In this document: positions 50,389 through 64,000 of the stretch, piece by piece | How positions within the stretch are numbered: position 1 is the first letter of the stretch | Layout of the letters: each line of letters begins with the position of its first letter | NCBI GenBank assembly: GCA_907164885.2 | Contig: OU015492.1 | Coordinates: 193,510,477 to 193,574,476, forward strand | Length of the DNA: 64,000 nucleotides | Direction: 5' to 3' | DNA from: Dolomedes plantarius | Taxonomy: Eukaryota; Arthropoda; Arachnida; Araneae; Dolomedidae | Translations under genes and position numbers: made by a program | Notes under the pieces: generated by a model | The model's input: only the letters and a program-made list of their open reading frames with translations | Told to the model about the DNA's origin: nothing | The model's database searches: none

Positions 50389-51077
50389 TTATAATAAATA
50401 CGATGATCAATGTATACAATTGATATACAAACCAAAAAGATATATTTATAAAAAAATCGTAAGAGATATTTTTAACGACAAAATAATGTAGAAGAAAATA
50501 TTCAAATTAAATGTAATAGGAATTAATAAAGAATATAGTGCAGTTAATATAGTACAGTTTGAGGAACATTTTACTGTATTTTAATATTTTTTTGGATAAT
50601 GTCCAATCATCTGCCGCATTAGCAAGAATTTTTTTTCTTGTCTATTTAGTTGTTATGCACGTGACGATAAATTCATTTATTGTACCAGAAAAAGAAATCA
50701 CGTGATCAGAAATTAATAAATTAAATTCTATAAATTAATATTTAAAAATTCACCAAAAATCAGAAAATGGAGGTAAAGATTCGAAAAAGATCTCATTTTA
50801 AAGGAATTTTTATGGTTTTTCTCGTGATATAAATTTTAGTACGCTCAATTTATTATTTAAAATGCAAACTTAAAAAAAATTACTAAAACACCTTAAAAAT
50901 TTAATTTTTAAAAATCTAAGAAGACTTTTTCAAAAATCTTTCTTAGTGCACCCCTACACTATAAGAAGAATCGCCATGCAAAACTTCAGCCCTTTAGGTA
51001 CAGCGGTTTGGTCTGTGCGTTGTATAAAGTTAGTCAGTCAGTCAGTCAGTTACGGAACTGTTTTTTATATATAGATT

Positions 51078-51600
51078 ATCCATTTCTTTAAGCATTTTCC
51101 TGGACCAAAGTCAGTTTATCTTAATAGTTGCATCGAACAGAGACAATCCTTACTTTCACCATAATACCAGTCCTGTTCTTTTCTGTATTTAATGTTTCGG
51201 ATATCATTTGCAACTTCTGTGTCTTTCCCTATCCCTCCCATGTATGTGCATGTGTGTTAAATTGAGATAGAGTGCACTTATGCATAGTTTAAGTAGCCGC
51301 TAGAGAAAATGCATATATTTTCTTTTGACACTCGAAGATAGAGACATGAAGTCCTTGCTGAAAGATTTAGCTCAAGAGGGAGATTGCCCATTAAAATACA
51401 CATAATAACTTCAAATGAATATAAGTGTTGTTTAGTCATAAGGCAAAAAATAAGTTTTACAAAAAGAATAGAAAAAGAATGCCTCAAGAACTTTCTTTTC
51501 AGTCTGCTTTTCTATCCGGAATTTACCAATTTAATTAAAATATAACTACCCAACTGCCTGCTTATTTATATATAAGTCGTATTCCTTCTTTAATTGAATA
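51078..51600. other. AT-rich sequence, no gene recognised
   Basis: A 69-codon minus-strand frame at 51278-51487 shows no recognised motif. Confidence 0.5.
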
Positions 51601-52580
51601 CCGTAAGATGGTGTTACTTTGTGACCGATTTTAAGGTTTTTCCTGTGCCAGCCGATAAGTTTTAAAAGCAGCCCAAAACGAACAATTGCAAAACATTGGT
51701 ACATCCTTTCCTTATCCACTAATGTATTGCGCTAACCCAAATCTTTAATTACCATTGAAAAATTAAGGTTAAATTGTGTCACGAAGTTGACCCGTCAAGT
51801 GGGACTACTTTGTGACATTTGTGTTTTCGCCTCCAAATCCAAAGGAAAAATTTCCTGAAACAAAGTTAGATAGTAAAACGCTTATCAAAAGCTTGATACA
51901 CAATTATATATACCTGTTACAAATATTGGACAGCTTTATCTATATCTTTGACATCAAAGAGACCTCTGGTGGCCAGGGCAGCCATCAGTTCTTTGAGAAG
52001 ATGAGGAAATTTGTCTTTCGGCACATTCTGCACCTTCGGGTAGTTTTTCTCCATATAGTCAATACATTTTTCTCTCCAGTGGTATTTTAGAGGATGGAAA
52101 AAGGCAACATCGAGCGTCTGGAGGAGGTGGGTCAACTTCGTTGGTTATTTTGGGACAGTGTCAATGTGTCACAAAGTAATCCCGTCACCTTTCGATATTT
52201 AGGTTATGCTATCATACCTCACGGAAATATCCCTACACAAAAGTTATAATTTCTCCACAATCTAACGAACATATTGACAGTAAAAAATAATTACCTGTGG
52301 TAGTTGGTTCTGTAAGGTGTAAGCCTTCAGCACACAAAGTTTCCGAAGTTTGAGTCAATAGCTTGACAACAGGTTTCAGCTTTACACTGGCCAGCGAAGT
52401 CAAATGGCCCGCAAAAGCTTTGAACACTGGCCACTAGGTGTCTGTGTATGTCAGACAAGCGGTTAGCGCTGTTCTTTGATACCCTGGTATCACGGGCACA
52501 GCATAAGATCCGAAATACGAAAAAAATACTATCTGTCACAAAGTTACCCCAGCAGTCACAAAGTAACCCTCGTCTTACAG
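51601..52580 (-). mobile_element. pogo-like transposon relic (deletion derivative)
   Basis: The left end is CCGTAAGATGGTGTTACTTTGTGAC after TA (51599-51600), of which the first 20 bases match best. The right end, read inward, is CTGTAAGACGAGGGTTACTT followed by TGTGAC, before TA (52581-52582). GTCACAAAGTnACC-type phrases recur at 51775, 52165, 52535 and 52555. It contains only the C-terminal part of a DDE transposase. Confidence 0.8.
51917..52140 (-). pseudogene. pogo/CENP-B-type (DDE_1) transposase, C-terminal fragment
   Basis: On the minus strand the frame encodes THLLQTLDVAFFHPLKYHWR, matching the conserved T-x-x-(L/I)-Q-P-L-D-V-x-x-F-x-P-L-K block of DDE_1 transposases, whose aspartate is the third catalytic residue. 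It is kept here, although the usual proline is threonine. About 40 further residues (including VPKDKFPHLLKELMAAL) fit the helical region that follows. There is no ATG; an upstream stop lies a few codons before the block. N-terminal DNA-binding and the first two catalytic segments are missing. Confidence 0.78.
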
Positions 52581-52659
52581 TAATATGATAATAGAAACGA
52601 TTATCTTATAGAGAGATTCAAACAGGTGAAGAAGATATATTAAAAATTAATAGTTATAT

Positions 52660-54962
<2,303 letters not shown>

Positions 54963-54989
54963 CCAGAAACTGTAGATCAATTTGCAGCG

Positions 54990-55620
54990 AAAGCGTTACC
55001 AGGATGCACCTCGAGGAGGTTGATCTACATTGCACCTCTTATTTCATGACATAAGTTTTTTAAGTCGTTTTACGTCAAGGTAGCATCAAACAGCCATGCG
55101 CCTGAGGTATCTATATTGGGGACGGATATGAAGTTAGTGGCTTCAGGGTTGATTAGCGAAACAAATGATCATTTTGTAAATTAACCTTCTTATTAGGATT
55201 TTTACATATAATCTTATAAATCTGGCATAGTTCCACCATTTTCTTGACATAACTCCTCTAAACTTTGTTAAAATGCAGCATTTAGCTGCCCATATTAAGT
55301 GTTACCCATTACTATGGACAGGTTGGTTGATCTTATCTTTGCAAGATCTTTTCTCGTCTTATCTTTGATCGTATCTTTGCATTCGAAACTTTATCATCGA
55401 TCAAAGTAAGAGTCAACTTCGTCTTTCTGGGAATAGCTACTAGCATCCACTGATTATCTGAATATCGCATTACTTTCCACCTAGTGTAGCTCTTAAAATT
55501 GGGATCAAAGAATATTTGAACTATCCTCTAATTCTAAAATTAAAACACCATACACTTCTCCATGTTTTGGATTTGATCCCACAATTTCCCCATGCTGACA
55601 CAATCGTCATTGTCTTTACT
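54990..55620 (-). pseudogene. Possible ORF1 remnant of the same retrotransposon
   Basis: Upstream of the endonuclease start on the minus strand are stop-broken stretches such as TRWKVMRYSDNQWMLVAIP near 55470 and VELCQIYKIICKNPNKK near 55200, where ORF1 would be expected. The placement argues for ORF1 but I see no zinc-knuckle cluster, so this is a positional inference. Confidence 0.35.
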
Positions 55621-56847
55621 ATTCAAAATTACTCTGGATAGTTATATAAAGTTTATTAATGTTTTAAAAATATTTGGCCTATCTCTATTTAGTGAACGAA
55701 AAACTTTTTTTTCGTCTTAGCATCCTAGGGAAATTTTATCGCAACCTCTGCTTGACGAGGACATTTAGATTATACTAGGGACTTTGAATTTTCATGTTTT
55801 TATGTACATTGATTTCCTCAAATCTATATTTGTCTCCCAGTACCCACCTCAATACCTATGAAAATATATTACTCATAAAGTGTTATATTTCTTATATCTA
55901 TCAGTTCAGTAACTTATAATGAATTCTTTTATTAAAGGTGTGACAGCGAAAGCTGTACCAAATGTAAGAGCTTCATCCTTAAAGGGAAAACATCTTAATC
56001 GAAAATTTTATACGAAGTTGATTTATGATCCATGTCCCCTTCTCTTTATTCACATCAAAAGGAATTCTCACTAAAATCACAATGAGATTTCCTGCCATTA
56101 TTGAGACCCAATCCCTTACATGAGCTAAATTTTTGCATTTCCCGGAGTACGCCGGTTATCTCCTTGAAATAAGAGCTCTCTACGAGGAGAGTTTTTGTTT
56201 CAAAGCTCTCTTATCAAGATAAGCCTCCGTGACTTATCTCCTATTCATCGGGTCCTTTTCAAAAGATCGGGCCAAGTCAAAGCGACACAAGTGTCATCTT
56301 TGGAAACAATGCGAAACGAGTGTTAGAGCGTGATATTGCTACTGAAGCAGTTTCCATTCACAGCTGCGAACAATAAACTTATTTCCCAGCGTGCGGTTGC
56401 GGTTCTGAATGTCTCCACTTTGCTTTATCAAGTTATGTATTGATTGTTGGGCTCTTTAAGGCAGTAACAAAATAGAGAGAGTAAAAATAAGCGAAATAGC
56501 TGATAATGTTCCTATTGAAGTTCGTGCGGGAATTCTTGTAGGAATAGGTGTCAATTTGGTGACGCTGCTCGTTGCTGATATTTCCTTATTTAATTCAGAT
56601 TTATTGAAGACTAAAGATATTCCATTCTTTCACAAGGTGCAGTTATACGCAAAACCATCTTAAGTTTAATTTTGATATATGTTTGTATTTGTTGTATGCA
56701 AACTACGAAAAAGAAACTATATCAGTTAAAGGATTTTATACCAAGAAATAAGTCTACTTATGAGACAAACTTCAAAAATCCTTCTACAAATTTACACACA
56801 CCTGGTCTTTCTGTCACAAATGAGCCAAAATTTTAAATTAAAAATCA
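55621..56847. other. Unassigned sequence
   Basis: GC-richer patches near 56140-56280 and 56330-56600 (a short plus-strand open stretch encoding IADNVPIEVRAGILVGIGVN near 56495) look like older inserted material. I recognise no family. Confidence 0.35.
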
Positions 56848-57940
56848 ATGTGGAGATTACAGAGAACATGGATAAAGGTCTGCCAATATCCTTTCCGCAA
56901 GTGCTAAATGAATGCAATTTCCGTCTGTAACATTTTTCATTGCTTTGTTTCTAAATATCAGCAATTCGTCCACTTTGAATTGTTGTTTACCAATACACAT
57001 TGAACTGCTATCATTTTTTCTTCTTCTACCATGTATAGACATTGCGATTTTTAGTAAGCTTATGAGAGAAAAATTTCATGCTATAGATAATATTATATAT
57101 TTAGCTCTCGAAACTCAGGAAAAATTATTGCTTTATGAAAACTCGAGTAGTTTAAAACATTCTCTAGTTTCATTTAAATTTTAATCTATTATACACTAGT
57201 CTCCCAAGTAATGTTGGCACCAAAAATATAAATCTCTCAAAATTTCCTTGGGAAATTCCTCAAAATTGGGAATTGTAACAATGTGGAGATAACAGAAAAC
57301 TTGGATAAAGGTCTGCCAATATCCATTGCGCAAGTGCTAAATGAGTGTAATATCCATCCGTAACATTTTTCATTGCTTTGTTTCTAAATATCAGAAATTT
57401 GTCCACCTTGAATTGTCGTTTACCAATACACATTGTACTTCTATCTCATTTTCTTCTACCATGTATACAGGGTAATTCAAATCTCCATGTACAAACTTAT
57501 AGGGGAGGTAGAAAACTCAAAAACAAAACAGAATCACATAGGAATGTATGACCGGAAACGCAAACCTGTTCAGCTAGAGGATAAACAAAGATTCTGCATC
57601 TTTGTTTATCCTCTAGCTGATCAGGTTTGCGTTTCTGGTCATACATTCCTATGTGATTCTGTTTTGTTTTTGAGTTTTCTACCTCCCCAAAAAGTTTGTA
57701 CTTGGAGTTTTGAAAAACCTTGTATACATTGCGATTTTTACTAAGCTTATGAGAGAAAAACTACATACAATAGATAATTTATATTTAGCTGTTGAACCTC
57801 AGGAAAAATTATCGCTTTATCAAAACTCGAATAGTCGATAAAGTTCTCTACTTTCATTTAAAATTTAATCTACTATACACTCCTTCCAGGTAATGTTGGC
57901 ACAAAAAATATAAATCTCTTAAAATTTCCTTTAATAAATT
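56848..57940. repeat. 433-bp tandem duplication, second copy interrupted
   Basis: Copy A (56848-57280) and copy B (57281 to about 57940) both start ATGTGGAGAT(T/A)ACAGA and share AAAGGTCTGCCAATATCC, AACATTTTTCATTGCTTTG, TACCATGTATA, CATTGCGATTTTTA and GGTAATGTTGGCAC-type blocks in order. Copy B has a 255-bp palindromic insertion after CATGTATA. The minus-strand 61-codon frame in A (56857-57042) is partly kept open in B, but most differences change the residue, which argues against a maintained gene. Confidence 0.88.
57468..57722. mobile_element. Foldback mariner-type MITE in copy B
   Basis: Starts CAGGGTAATTCAAATCTCCA and ends, read inward, CAAGGTTTTTCAAAACTCCA. Nearly the whole element is a palindrome with ~120-bp arms and a 9-nt centre (near 57595); the block from GAGGTAGAAAACTCAAAAAC to GAGGATAAACAAAG recurs inverted almost without change. 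TA flanks both sides (57466-57467, 57723-57724). Copy A of the duplication has no insertion at this place. Terminal CAGGGT with TA points to Tc1/mariner. Confidence 0.92.
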
Positions 57941-59880
57941 TTCTCATTGGAAGTTCTTTTACAGATGTGGCCTCTGAGATCCTTAGCAAACAATAGGAAA
58001 AAAACTGCTCATAAATGTCCCCTCCCCACACACATATTAAGAATTTTGATAACAATACGATCCCCTTTTGTAAGGAAATCATGTCATGGTAAACAACTTA
58101 TAACGCAGAAGTGGCGTAACTGAACCACTTTCTAGGGAGGGGTTACCGACTGTAAATAGATGAGAGGGGGTTCCATTCGTGAAGGAGATAAAAAAAAAGA
58201 ACTTCATAATTACTTTTTTTCCTATCTACATCTAGTTCTCGTAACGAGATTTTGACTGTAACCGTCTCTGGGTTACACTTCTGCAAAGAACATTTCTCGA
58301 TTTTTCTAATATCCCTTCTATTTTGATTGTTTTTATTAAAAATGTCACAGTGTATTTAGTTTCATGTAAATAGCAGGAAGTATATAAAAAATTAGGAAAT
58401 CCTCTATTTAGAAATGTAGAATTGTTTCTCTGATAAATTATTTTCGTTTATATTCAACAATTTGGTTAAAAGTACCATTTTTAAGAGCATAAAATAGGCC
58501 CCGTAGCATAATTAAATGATGAAATGGTAAATGAAATCACTATAATACACTTTGAGTCTTATTCCTTGAAAAACTGTTTAGATTCAAGAAAACTGTTTCT
58601 TTCTTACAGCACCAACAGATGGCAGTAGTTTATACGGAACTTTTAAAAATCCTCACTTTGAAAACACATTGTGGTCAAGCACCATATAAAAGGTGAAGCT
58701 CATATCGCGTAAAAAGTTGAAAATAAATGAAACCATCAATTAGTTTTGATCACCATCAGTTAATTTGAACAAAAATTGTAATTAAATGGTCAAAACAATT
58801 AGATGTTTGGAAGAAAGAACTAAAATTAAATTTTTTATATGATTTTTTTTAAAGAATCACGTTAAATAATTTTAATCAATTTAGGAAATTGCATTTTTCA
58901 TGCAACACCATTTTATCTAGAAAAGTTTGAGGGAAAAAAACTTAATTTTTGGAAGGGTGGGGAAATTGACTGCGTATTCTACTTTTGATACTATTAATTC
59001 TGTGCTCATATGAGAAAACGTTATAAGAAATTTAAGTGACAGAAATTCTAAGATTCAAGATGTCATAAAATACCAGTAATTTGTTTTACATGAGCAAAAT
59101 TGGTACCAATATTTCAGAAAAATAGTTCGCTATTACTTACAGTAGTTACAGTGCATAGAAAATAAAAGCGAACAGAAATGTGAAAAACTCATTGTGAACG
59201 GAAATTTCAATCTGGATTCAAAAAGGAAATGTGAATTCGGAATGAGAAAAACTAAATTTTATTTAAAGAAAAGTTTCTTATAACATTTTGCCCTCTGAGC
59301 ACAGAATTACGCATGTTGATAATATTTAAAGAACATTTAACATTTAGAATCCACTCATTTAAATACAAGTCATCGTATAGAAACTCAGAACCCAGTTTGC
59401 AAACTATGTTGATGAAACTTGAAAACAGTATTTCCACTCTACAGTTATTTATTTCTTTTGATAAATGGACTTATAACAGGGAGGATCTGAACTATTTTCA
59501 ATCAATCATTCCACACAGACTATTAGCGACTCATCCATGATTTAATATAAATTAATGGCTGCTCACTTATTCCCTAATATGTTTGTACATTTAAATTGTT
59601 CAAACATTAAATTAAAACACTTGTCTGAAATTTTTATCGTTTATAATCAGAGTTTTATTTTCATTTGGACTTTAAAACGGGTTTAGAATAATGATAAAAC
59701 ACATGTAGATTCTTCAGTAAGATAGTCAGGAGTGAATCTTCTTTTAACACTCGGGGAATATCGAAATTTCGTTTGAAACCCTTCATAAAACATAAAAGAT
59801 AGATTCATTCATAAAACATAGAATCCTTCTCCTCTACTAGACCTTGATGATTCTTAACCATAACAACGGAGATGACAATC
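57941..59880. other. AT-rich sequence without recognisable gene
   Basis: A CCAACAGATGGCAGTAG site at about 58612 resembles the core of CTCF-type motifs. Short frames (57873-58082 minus, 59313-59540 plus) have no recognised motif. Confidence 0.45.
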
Positions 59881-60590
59881 AAAATAAACATCTGGTTACA
59901 CCACGTTACCAGGGTGTTTTGGTTTTCAAATCAAATGCCCCAATTTTGATGTACGAGATTTCTATCAACTTAAACAATATTGGGTTAATCGGAAGAATTT
60001 GGGGCTGCTGCCAACTTGGCGATTTTTTTACTTCCTGTTATGATCTACCCCATTTTCTGGCTACAAATTATGAAATTTTTTATATTTTAGAAGGGCGTAG
60101 AATTAACAAAAATTCTTTAGATTGTAAATTTCTATTTCTAAATCTACTTTTATGTTTTTCTGTACTATAATCAGAATTTCAATGCAAATGTAAATTTTAA
60201 TTGCTTTTTCTGAAGAACTTACATTTTATTCAAAATGTAATCATCAAAATGTATTTTTCATTACAAATTTCCGATAGTTCGAACCAAAACTTAAAATTTA
60301 AATGTAATTATTAAATTATTTTTCATGAAACGTTGTCGGATACCTTACACTTTTCATGTTGCGATTTTTTTGAAAGGTCGCCAGAATTTCTGAGTTCTCC
60401 TATTTTTTTATCCTTCATATTTTGTTGTTCTGGTGTTTTAAACAATTAAAAACAGAAAAACAACAGAATATGAGGGGTTGAAAAAAATGGCGGACTCAAA
60501 AACGAAAATTTGGCGACTTTTCAAAAAAGTCGCCCCAGCTTCTTCCGATTTACCCAATATTGCGTTGAGGGTATCACATTCGGGGGTAGC
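59880..60590. mobile_element. Inverted-repeat (foldback) element
   Basis: AATATTGGGTTAATCGGAAGAA near 59978 is answered inversely by TTCTTCCGATTTACCCAATATT near 60541. An inner hairpin reads CATATTTTGTTGTTCTG near 60417 against CAACAGAATATG near 60464. GTCGCC-type phrases sit in the right half (60377, 60529). Element edges and target duplication were not resolved. The 108-codon frame at 59844-60170 covers the left arm and is probably not a gene. Confidence 0.5.
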
Positions 60591-61442
60591 ACATAATATT
60601 TCTATATTTATATAAATGGATTAAAACATTTTCTTATCATTGAAAAGACCGATTGCTTGTTAAAATCCCAGCATGGATTAAAAAAAAGCTAAAGGTGCAG
60701 CACATTAGTCGAAATCTAACATTAGAATCATACCGTAGATACAAAAATCAGCTAATAGATCCAAATGGATCGAATGATCACTGTTTCAGCAACACTGATA
60801 CACATTATTATTTTTTATACAAAGGAGAATAAACTTTAAAGCACCTAAAAGTGTAAAAATATTGAAAAATATTTGTATTCGAATATTTTTTATGATCTAT
60901 AAGTAGTGATTTAATTTTTTACACTAATTGTTACAAAAATTGTTGCAAAATTGTTACAAAAATGTTACAATTATTACAGTTATTGTTACAAAAATTGTTA
61001 ATTGTTACTTTTTAAAGTAAAAATTTCAGTTTCGCGATTCAGATAAATCCATCGATCACAAGTTTAGATATATTTAGTAAAAATTATTTTTTTGTTATTT
61101 TTAATCTTTTCAATAGCATAAAATAGTCAACTTCATGTCTAATTTAACGATAACTGTTGATAACAGTTTCACGATAATTATTGCTAAATTTCAGGAATTC
61201 ATTGGCTTCTTATATCATAAAATTAAACGTTTTGGTCCCTTTTCTGTTTTAATCACATTGCACTGTATGGATATTTTTGTTACCTGTTACCCTATCGTTG
61301 TTGACCATTTTTAAGCTTTTGGTCCTCAAAAAAGTTTTATGACGAAATATATGGCATAAAGTATGTCATCAGAAATAAGAAATTGTTTTTAAACGCTATG
61401 AATGAAATTTCTTTTTTTTTTTTTTTGAATCTTTATATTTTA
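60591..61442. other. AT-rich sequence, ATTGTTACAAA-rich stretch
   Basis: 60925-61015 contains several direct repeats of TTGTTACAAAAA(T/TT). Otherwise I see nothing. Confidence 0.5.
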
Positions 61443-62058
61443 GACTAGCTGAAAGTCCGCGCTTCGCTACGGAGTGCATTCAAATTAAATACAACGGTCA
61501 ATGTATGCAATTAATGCCCCCCCCCAAAAAAAAAAAAAAAAAATCTATATAAATCGTAAGGGATATTTATTTTTTTTGGATAATATCAATCGTCTGCTGC
61601 ATTAGAAAGAAAAAGAATATTTTTTTTTGTCTATTTAGTTGTTATGCACGTGATAAATTTATTTAATGTACCAGAAAAAGAAATCCCGTGATCAGCATTT
61701 AATAAATTAAATTCTAAAAATGAATCTTTGAAAATTCACCAAATATCAGAAAATCGAGGTAAAAGTTCGAAAAAGATTTGATTTTAAAGGAATTTTTATG
61801 ATCTTTCTTGTAATATCAATTTTATAACCCTCAAATTATTATTTTAAATGCAAACTTAAAAAAAGTTACAAAAACAGCTTAAAAATTTAATTTTAAAAAA
61901 TCTAAGAAGAATTTTTTTTAAATCTTTCTTAGTGCACCCCTACACCATAAGAAGAATCGCCATGGAAAATTTCAGTCCTCTAGGTCCAGCGGTTTGGTCT
62001 GTGTGTTGTATGACACTGAGTCAGTCAGTTACGGAACTGTTTTATACTATATATAGAT
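61443..62058 (+). repeat. Dispersed repeat family R, copy 3
   Basis: Begins GACTAGCTGAAAGTCCGCGC with CGCTACGGAGT, has AATTAATGCC then C and A runs (about 61516-61544) in place of (TA)n, the TAGTGCACCCCTACACCATA block, TCAGTCAGTTACGGAACTG and a final TATATATAGAT. Confidence 0.87.
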
Positions 62059-62985
62059 TTGCAAGCATTAGTGGTTCAGTGACTAAACTCAAGTCTCATA
62101 ACATTAAATTAAAAAGTCTCATAACATTAAATTAAATTAATTTTCATCTTGTTAAACCTATGTAGGGTCCATATGATTATTTAGAAAATATCTGTAACAA
62201 TGAATTTATTCATTCTCCCTACAAAACTATTAGGAACCTAATGGCAACAACAACAGGCTTAAAGAAAAGGATCGGTCATATATTTCATTTCCTTATCTCT
62301 ATCACGGTCTTTTTATTTAATTCATTTTTGTATTGTTTCTTTTTAGCTACTATTTAATTGTGAGACCACCTATTGCATTTTTGTTAAGGATGATACGATA
62401 GTTTTACGTTCAGTTCTAGATGTAGTCAAAAACTGATTGTCTTTCAGTTTTCCTTCCTTTTCACATGTAATCTTTCCCATCTCTGAGTACGCTGCGCAAC
62501 AACTTAACGTACATCTATTTACGTTCTAAACAATTTGTACCTATATCACATATTCTGAATGTTTTCTTGTGGCTGCCGCCTCTTTGAAAAAATGTAAGAA
62601 ATCTGTTTCGGTGATAGGTTTCGACCTGATTTTGATACAGCTTTCTTGACAAATCATTCTTTAAATAAATTAATTTTTTTACCTATACTGAAGACTATGT
62701 TTTTATGAAATTCGGAATCATTTGGATATTAAATTGAAGAACTAAACTGTGATAGCCTAGAAAGTACATCTATGCCTAAGCTAAAGCTGCAGCTTCTTTT
62801 ATAGCAATGTCTTCTCCTGTAATGCATTTTATCATACCTCAGATTCAAATATTAATTTACCATGAAAAATATTTCTTTGTCTAAATATTAAACACATTTT
62901 TTACACCACACTATGTTGTCAGCCTGAAATGAAATGACAAAAAAAAAATGTAAAAAAAAAAATTCATGGGTAATTTTTTCTAACA
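62059..62985. other. AT-rich sequence, no gene recognised
   Basis: Nothing of note beyond two A runs near 62940-62960. Confidence 0.5.
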
Positions 62986-63050
62986 TCTTCTGGGTAGCTC
63001 GATGGTCAGAGCATCCACCTGAAGGTGCATGGCCCAAGTTTAAGTTAGGA
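62986..63050 (+). mobile_element. tRNA-like SINE head
   Basis: GGGTAGCTCGATGGTCAGAGC resembles a tRNA D-arm/A box. CCACCTGAAGGTG forms an anticodon-arm-like hairpin. AGTTTAAGTTA stands at the B-box place but departs from GGTTCRANTCC. Too diverged to be a tRNA gene. No body or tail was defined. Confidence 0.4.
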
Positions 63051-64000
63051 CTATGTACATCATGTTGTCTAAACATACACTAATGAGGGCATCAGCATAA
63101 AGAAATTAAAAAATCGTTTTCCCAGAAACTAAACGGGATTAAAACAAAGAACGCCAACAAGAATATTTAAAAACTTTATTTTATCCTTAGAATATCATAA
63201 AGAGAGTTTTTCATCAGATCTCCTCGTTTATGAAATGAAATAGCTCAGTTCTAGCAGTTTTTTTATAGACTTAAAAGTCCAGGACGGAAAAATTAATAAC
63301 ATCAGTACATCTTCCAATACAGTGAGTTTCCATTTTTTATAACTTTGGTTTTCTTTACAAAAGACTTGACATTAATGCTTGTCTTTAATTTAAAGAAGTT
63401 AAAGTAGGAAGGGGAAAAGCAGTCTCTCTGGGAGAGTCAAAGCACTTTAGCTGATTTGTAAAGAAAAAGGCTTAAGATAGAGAAAAGGAAAGAATATAAT
63501 AAATAATTGCCCCCCAGGGTTTTCAACGAACAAAGCAGATGGAAGCTTTATCCCTAATCCCCAGTCCTTTCGGTTGGTATAAAAAAATTACGCGGGTCAC
63601 CAGAAAAAAATAATAACCATGGTTGTATATATATATATATATATATATATAAAAACGAGTATTAAAAAGAGAATTCGTATCGCATGTCAGAAACCGCTAT
63701 TTCTGTCTCTAATCCTTTGTCTCATAGGAACTGGAACAATAAAATAATGAGAAAAATCATAAAGCATGAAAACATTTTTTGCCCCCCTACCCTCTTTTCT
63801 TAGACGCAAGGATTTTTATTCGGGGAGCATTTTTTAGAGGGCATTTTTTATTTTTTTTGCCTTTCGCTTGTGGATAAACGCAGGAATTCATAATTCCAGA
63901 CTCTCGATCTGAAATAAAGGAAAGTCGAAGGGGGGAAAATGCAGCTTAATTAGGTTTTCTAAGCATGTCGCGTTTTATTATTGCATTTTTGCTAATTTAA
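63051..64000. other. AT-rich sequence, no gene recognised
   Basis: Contains a (TA)n microsatellite at 63625-63651. I see nothing else. Confidence 0.5.

Larger units (their letters stand above)
49596..51077 (+). repeat. Dispersed repeat family R, copy 2, expanded
   Basis: Head (CTAGCTGAAAACCCGTACATCGCTACGG-type, 49598 on) and tail (TAGTGCACCCCTACACTATA, then GTCAGTCAGTTACGGAACTG and TATATATAGAT at 51077) match copies 1 and 3, but the middle is enlarged by (TA)n(TG)n at 49674-49787, about 540 bp of unrelated sequence (49788-50330), and another (TA)n at 50332-50380. Confidence 0.8.

Noticed and set aside
57433..57744. 103-codon plus-strand frame
   Set aside because: Lies across the palindromic mariner-type MITE; its two halves are reverse complements in DNA.

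Overview
This is an AT-rich eukaryotic window with no convincing host protein-coding gene, no rRNA and no functional tRNA gene. It reads as an intergenic or intronic stretch built from transposable-element (TE) remnants, non-autonomous DNA transposons, tandem arrays and long (TA)n microsatellites. The mix of Tc1-like (DD34E) and mariner transposases, pogo/Tigger-like elements, hAT and Harbinger-type MITEs, RNase H-bearing non-LTR retrotransposons and tRNA-derived SINE heads fits an arthropod. A chelicerate such as a spider is my best guess, but that is inference from the general flavour of the Tc1 proteins, not a demonstrated assignment.

Layout. 1-5.2 kb: AT-rich sequence, a perfect hairpin, two MITE-like elements flanked by TTAA and a four-copy 269-bp array. 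5.2-10.3 kb: twin adjacent hairpins, a GC-rich palindromic element, a frameshifted 3' fragment of a Jockey-like retrotransposon and the first copy of a dispersed repeat (family Y) carrying a (TA)n tract. 11.2-14.9 kb: a TTAA-flanked foldback element (family X, copy 1) sitting inside a diverged copy of the 667-bp repeat that is then tandemly triplicated. 17-23.7 kb: a Harbinger-type palindromic MITE, a pogo-type MITE, X copy 2 with Y copy 2 nested in it, a hAT element with a perfect 8-bp target duplication, a solo LTR and the first copy of family R. 25.2-28.8 kb: LTR-like sequence on the minus strand and a Tc1 element inserted in a (TA)n tract. 30.5-33.9 kb: a 13-copy 247-bp array whose unit contains the 5' half of a tRNA-derived SINE. 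34.8-36.5 kb: X copy 3 followed by Y copy 3, itself interrupted by a TTAA-flanked MITE. 39.5-45.9 kb: a pogo-like element, a decayed mariner split by a 1.4-kb GC-rich insertion, and a second Tc1 element. 47.5-52.8 kb: very long microsatellites, R copy 2, a pogo/CENP-B-type transposon relic. 52.8-55.6 kb: a minus-strand non-LTR retrotransposon whose reverse-transcriptase core is deleted. 56.8-57.9 kb: a 433-bp tandem duplication, one copy holding a foldback mariner-type MITE and the other keeping the empty site. 59.9-62.1 kb: another inverted repeat and R copy 3.

Nothing here works together as a pathway. All recognisable coding sequence is TE-derived and broken. The most informative structures are the nested insertions with internal empty sites, which give a relative insertion order, and the array that amplified half of a SINE.
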